Assembly (NCBI GenBank): GCA_910574995.1
Contig: CAJTCS010000001.1
Span: 558,001 to 622,000, forward strand
Length of the DNA stretch: 64,000 nt
Source: Oscillospiraceae bacterium
GTDB taxonomy: Bacteria > Bacillota > Clostridia > Oscillospirales > Acutalibacteraceae
Reading direction: 5' to 3'
Part shown: positions 60,458-64,000 of the stretch, piece after piece
Layout of the letters: every line of letters starts with the position of its first letter
Position numbering within the stretch: position 1 is the stretch's first letter
The notes under the pieces: model-generated
Databases searched by the model: none
Seen by the model: the letters and a program-made list of their open reading frames with translations, nothing else
Told to the model about the DNA's origin: nothing
Translations under genes and position numbers: made by a program

Positions 60458-62137
60458 ATGGACATGCTGTTAAAGCGGTTTATGCCGCGCACCGAGTTTG
60501 AATCGTATGAGGATTTTAAGGCGAATTATAAGGTAAACGTGCCTGAAAACTTCAATTTCGGCTTCGATGTGGTAGACGCCTGGGCCCAAGCCGAGCCGGA
60601 GAAAAGGGCGTTGGTATGGTGCGCCGAAGACGGGGAAGAAAAGGTATTTACCTTTACGGATATGATGAAGCTCTCGAACCGGGCGGCTAATTTCTTCCAG
60701 GCCCATGGCATTGGGAAGGGCGACGTGGTTATGCTGATTTTACGCCGCAGGTGGGAGTATTGGGTGTGCGCCACGGCCCTACACAAGCTGGGGGCGGTGC
60801 TGATCCCCGGCAGTTTGCAGCTGACGAAAAAGGACATTGTGTACCGGGGCAACGCGGCCAAGGTGCGGGCTATCGTGTGCGTGGACGACAGCTTTGTAGT
60901 CTCCCAGGTGGAGGCGGCGGAAGGGGAGATCGATAGCCTGGGGATGAAAGCCTTGGTGCCGGCCGGCCGGGAAGGCTGGCTGGATTTTGGCCGGGAACTT
61001 CTGGCTTACCCCGAGGGGTTTGGCCGCCCCGCCGGGGAACAGGCTACCCGCTGGGACGACACGATGCTGGTGTATTTTACCTCGGGCACCACGGGGATGC
61101 CCAAAATGGTGCAGCACAATTTTGCCCATCCCTTGGGGCATATCACCACAGCCCGGTACTGGCAGTGTGTGGAAGAAAATAAATTGCATATGAGCGTGTC
61201 CGATTCCGGCTGGGCCAAGTTCGGCTGGGGGAAGATATACGGCCAGTGGCTGTGCGGCGCGGCGGTGTTTTGTTATGACATGCTGGGGAAGTTCCAGCCC
61301 ACACGCCTGCTGGAAAAGCTGGAGAAATATAAGGTGACGACCTTTTGCGCGCCGCCAACTATGTTCCGGTTTATGCTGCAGGAGGACGTTTCAAAATATG
61401 ACCTGTCTTCCATCCACCACTGCGCCACCGCTGGGGAGCCCTTGAATCCAGAGGTGGTGAAAAGGTGGAAGGAACTGACGGGCCTGCAGATTTACGAAGG
61501 GTTTGGCCAAAGCGAGGGCCCGGTGCTGCTGGCCAATTTTAAATGGGTGCGGCCCGTCCCCGGCTCTACGGGGAAGCCCAACCCCCTGTATGACATCCAG
61601 CTGGTAGACAAGGCAGGCAAGGCCTGTGAGGACGGGGAAGAGGGGACTATTGCCATTCTGGATGTGAAAAAGCATCCGCCGGTGGGGCTGTTCACCGGAT
61701 ATTACCAAAACCCGGAAATGACAGAGGAAAAGCTGGGCGGGGCCTACTATGACACCGGGGACGTGGCCTGGCGGGACAGTGACGGGTACTTCTGGTTTGT
61801 GGGGCGTAACGACGACGTGATCAAGTGCTCGGGATACCGCATTGGGCCTTTTGAGGTGGAGAGCGCCTTGGTGGAGCATCCAGCGGTGGTGGAATGCGCC
61901 ATTACCGGCGCGCCGGACCCCATCCGGGGGCAGGTGGTAAAGGCCACCATCGTGCTGGCAAAAGGCTATGCGGGCACGCCAGAGCTGACCAAGGAATTGC
62001 AGAACTATGTAAAGAAAGCCACGGCCCCCTATAAATACCCAAGGGTGGTGGAGTATGTGGACGAGCTGCCTAAGACTTTGGGGGGGAAGATCAAGCGGGC
62101 GGAGATACGGCAAGCGGACGCAGGGCAGGGCCTTTAA
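60458..62137 (+). CDS. AMP-forming acyl-CoA synthetase (acetyl/medium-chain type)
   Basis: 559 aa. YFTSGTTGMPKMVQHN is the AMP-binding P-loop, YEGFGQSEG the adenylation motif, YDTGDVAWRDSDGYFWFVGRNDDVIK the hinge, and GGKIKRAEIR the C-terminal catalytic Lys. It activates a short or medium-chain acid to its CoA thioester. GAAAGGATG precedes the ATG. The 160 bp after the regulator gene hold two small hairpins that may attenuate read-through. Confidence 0.92.
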   Translation: MDMLLKRFMPRTEFESYEDFKANYKVNVPENFNFGFDVVDAWAQAEPEKRALVWCAEDGEEKVFTFTDMMKLSNRAANFFQAHGIGKGDVVMLILRRRWEYWVCATALHKLGAVLIPGSLQLTKKDIVYRGNAAKVRAIVCVDDSFVVSQVEAAEGEIDSLGMKALVPAGREGWLDFGRELLAYPEGFGRPAGEQATRWDDTMLVYFTSGTTGMPKMVQHNFAHPLGHITTARYWQCVEENKLHMSVSDSGWAKFGWGKIYGQWLCGAAVFCYDMLGKFQPTRLLEKLEKYKVTTFCAPPTMFRFMLQEDVSKYDLSSIHHCATAGEPLNPEVVKRWKELTGLQIYEGFGQSEGPVLLANFKWVRPVPGSTGKPNPLYDIQLVDKAGKACEDGEEGTIAILDVKKHPPVGLFTGYYQNPEMTEEKLGGAYYDTGDVAWRDSDGYFWFVGRNDDVIKCSGYRIGPFEVESALVEHPAVVECAITGAPDPIRGQVVKATIVLAKGYAGTPELTKELQNYVKKATAPYKYPRVVEYVDELPKTLGGKIKRAEIRQADAGQGL

Positions 62138-62234
62138 AGCCTGCCCCAAAGCCTGCATGGAGGGCATAGGGCCCTGGTTTTATTCCGTTTGCCGTTTCGG
62201 GGGGCCGGCCCCCAAGGTTTGGGAAAGGTTCCCC

Positions 62235-62363
62235 TTATAGGGCCTGGTATGCATGCAGCCGCCGTAGGCCGGGGTCTACAGGGCTGGTGGTGTAGACAGC
62301 GGCGCAGCCAGACAGATATAAAGCCAGAAAGCCCGCCAAAAGGGCGCATAACCATTTTTTCAT
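62235..62363 (-). CDS. Very small lipoprotein (42 aa)
   Basis: MKKWLCALLAGFLALYLSGC is a lipoprotein signal with lipobox and Cys at residue 20, followed by only 22 residues. GGAGG lies 9 nt before the ATG. Such tiny lipoproteins are often missed; its role is unknown. It sits alone between the acyl-CoA synthetase and the radical SAM gene. Confidence 0.6.
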   Translation of the reverse strand: MKKWLCALLAGFLALYLSGCAAVYTTSPVDPGLRRLHAYQAL

Positions 62364-62580
62364 AGGGAAAAGCCTCCTTCTTTTTTGGGGACCGCAATAC
62401 ACACGGTTTAAAAGGGATAAAACATTCCTGCGGGCAGGCGGCGCAGCCGCCCGCCCGCAAGCAGCAAGTATGGATTTGCGGATATGCCTATAGCCGGGCA
62501 AGCAGGAACTATGTGGCAGCTTGTTTGGCGGCATAACGCAGCAGACCATACCCTTCAAGCCGTTACAGCCAAAGGATGGG

Positions 62581-62620
62581 AAAAGGCCCCGCTCTCCCTG
62601 CTGGGAGGACGGGGCCTTTT
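62581..62620. terminator. Bidirectional terminator after the radical SAM gene
   Basis: AAAAGGCCCCG (62581-62591) pairs with CGGGGCCTTTT (62610-62620), with an inner CTCCC/GGGAG stem. It lies 30 bp after the radical SAM stop on the minus strand. Confidence 0.8.
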
Positions 62621-62649
62621 CCTGCCTGCATTATGGTCAGTATGGCCGG

Positions 62650-63300
62650 TCAGTCCTTGATATATTCCCGGATGTGGAAGTCTGCGCCCAGGCTTTCACA
62701 GATGCGGCGGCATGCTTCGATCTCCTCTTTGGGCATGGTGCTGACCACTGTCATGCGCACATGGGGTACGTTCAGCACGGCGTCGGCGGTAAAACGCTGC
62801 AGGGCCGTGAAAGCCTCTAGGCCAAATTTGCTGTGGCACAAATCCTCATAGCCCTGGGCCGTGGCGGCGTTTAGGCTGACGGATACGGCGTCTACCCGGC
62901 CGTCCAGCTCTAAAGAAGCTTTCCGGCCTGTGATCAGGTTGGCAAGGCCGTTGGTATTGATGCGGATGAAGTGGGAGCCGTTCTCTTTGATGCGGTCGCA
63001 AAGCCACATCATGTCGTCCCAACGGCAAGCGGGCTCGCCATAGCCGCAGAAGACGATTTCATGGTAGCGGTTCAAGTCCCGGCGGCACAGGTTTTCCCAA
63101 ATCTCCTCTTTGGTGGGTTCGCCGTGCTTATACCACAGGTTGTTGGCGTACAGGCTGCCGTTGCTGTTGTTGCGCAGGCAAAAATCGCACCGGTTGGGGC
63201 ACTGGTTGGTCATGTTGACGTAGAGGTTTTTTTCATATTCGTATGTAACGCTGGCCCCGAACTTGGGGTCTATTTCATTGGGATTCGTACCGTACAGCAT
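62650..63300 (-). CDS. TatD family-associated radical SAM protein
   Basis: 216 aa. The 4Fe-4S motif is CPNRCDFCLR (CxxxCxxC, about 34-41), followed by GYGEPACRWDDM and the SVSLNAATAQGYEDL barrel. The family is defined by its place beside tatD, and here tatD lies 74 bp upstream on the same strand. Reaction unknown. A GGGGGC/GCCCCC hairpin lies in the gap between the two genes (63336-63352). Confidence 0.88.
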   Translation of the reverse strand: MLYGTNPNEIDPKFGASVTYEYEKNLYVNMTNQCPNRCDFCLRNNSNGSLYANNLWYKHGEPTKEEIWENLCRRDLNRYHEIVFCGYGEPACRWDDMMWLCDRIKENGSHFIRINTNGLANLITGRKASLELDGRVDAVSVSLNAATAQGYEDLCHSKFGLEAFTALQRFTADAVLNVPHVRMTVVSTMPKEEIEACRRICESLGADFHIREYIKD

Positions 63301-63374
63301 GGGGATAGTCGCTCTCTTTCTGAAAAATAGTGTATGGGGGCTTCACGCCCCCGCATCCCCCCTCATATGAGGGA

Positions 63375-64000
63375 TTAAGGCAGATGGAACAGTGTTTTGG
63401 TGTTCTCGATGGCAGCGTTGGCGACGGTCTGGGGATCCTCGCACCGTATCTCCGCGATTTTTTCAATCACATAGCGGATAAGGGAGGAATCGTTCCGCTG
63501 GCCCCGGAAAGGCACGGGCGCCATATAGGGCGCGTCCGTCTCCACCAATAGGCGCTCTAAGGGCACTGTGCGGGCTACGTCTACAGCGTGGCGGGCATTT
63601 TTGAAGGTGACCACGCCCCCTAAGCCGATATATAGGCCTAAGGCCACGGTCTCCCGGGCGGTCTCGGCACTTCCGGAAAAGCAATGGACTACGCCCCTGG
63701 GCCGGTACCGGCGCAGAAGCCCCAGCGTGTCCGCGTGGGCTTCCCGGTCATGGATAACGGCCGGATACCCCAGCCGGGCGGCCAGCTCCAGCTGGGCCGC
63801 AAAGACCTCTTGCTGGCGTTCTTTGGGGCAGGCGTCCAGCCAGTGGTAATCCAGGCCAATTTCCCCCACCGCCACGATCTTTTCTTCTTGCAGCCAAGTT
63901 TCAACGCGCTCCAGCCAGTCCCCGGGCAGTTCTCTGGCGCACTCGGGGTGGACGCCCACCGCGCCGTATACATAGGGGAATTGCCGGGCAAGGGCTATGG
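63375..64000 (-). CDS. tatD: TatD family hydrolase, 5' end outside window
   Basis: The frame is open to the edge at 64000, so the N-terminus is missing. Visible motifs are VGVHPE, VGEIGLDYHW, VIHDREAH, VVHCFSGS and LLVETDAPYMAP, the metal ligands of TatD/YcfH metallo-deoxyribonucleases. About 208 of the usual ~255 residues are seen. It ends with ENTKTLFHLP. Confidence 0.94.
   Translation of the reverse strand, partial: IALARQFPYVYGAVGVHPECARELPGDWLERVETWLQEEKIVAVGEIGLDYHWLDACPKERQQEVFAAQLELAARLGYPAVIHDREAHADTLGLLRRYRPRGVVHCFSGSAETARETVALGLYIGLGGVVTFKNARHAVDVARTVPLERLLVETDAPYMAPVPFRGQRNDSSLIRYVIEKIAEIRCEDPQTVANAAIENTKTLFHLP

Overview
The window reads as a chromosomal segment from a GC-rich, spore-forming Firmicute of class Clostridia. 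It most resembles gut Oscillospiraceae/Ruminococcaceae-type genomes, but that placement is an inference from gene content and no marker search was run. Supporting signs are a SpoIIID sporulation regulator, two T-box riboswitches, strong AGGAGG-type ribosome binding sites, sigma-A type promoters with 17-18 bp spacers, GTG/TTG starts, small XRE-cupin regulators and a TatD-linked radical SAM protein. No tRNA, rRNA or CRISPR array was seen.

Layout. 1-3.8 kb: end of a glycoside-hydrolase-like gene, an RpiR-type sugar regulator, two overlapping DJ-1/PfpI genes and a nitroreductase. 3.8-7.3 kb: a scarred region holding a metallo-hydrolase/MFS chimera, a LytTR response regulator with a replaced C-terminus and no kinase, and two leftover phage head genes, one of them a chimera. 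7.5-11 kb: two TetR regulators flanking a c-di-GMP pair (REC-GGDEF plus PilZ). 11-15.8 kb: a small ORF with its own consensus promoter, an MMPL exporter and a secreted heptad-repeat protein. 15.9-19.9 kb: a geranylgeranyl-reductase-type flavoprotein, an MFS efflux gene behind a leader-peptide attenuator, a truncated flavoprotein and a broken response regulator. 20-24.7 kb: spoIIID, HIT protein, P-loop kinase and alaS, with two tiny membrane proteins behind a T-box. 24.7-36.3 kb: class B PBP, split TauE/SafE transporter, DUF378 protein, sugar isomerase, nucleoside phosphorylase, a double GT-C glycosyltransferase and beta-galactosidase. 36.6-48.2 kb: housekeeping run dnaB-tilS-hpt-ftsH, then a divergent type IIA topoisomerase pair and alanine racemase. 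48.3-64 kb: XRE regulator, histidine-phosphatase-like gene, T-box/leuA, feoAB, adenosine deaminase, M23 peptidase, cyclophilin, lipoprotein, exonuclease III, XRE-cupin with acyl-CoA synthetase, radical SAM and TatD.

The strongest candidate for something new is upstream of the MFS gene at 17342-18655. A consensus promoter drives a 17-codon leader peptide containing IAVA, close to the IAVV stalling motif of the ErmA leader. The leader is followed by mutually exclusive stems, the last of which buries the ribosome binding site of the transporter. This is the architecture of drug-inducible translational attenuation, here on an efflux pump. A second candidate is a set of three 113-119 bp intergenic elements built alike (outer stem plus three internal hairpins) at 24725, 29744 and 57631. 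The first two share an identical 13-bp outer stem.
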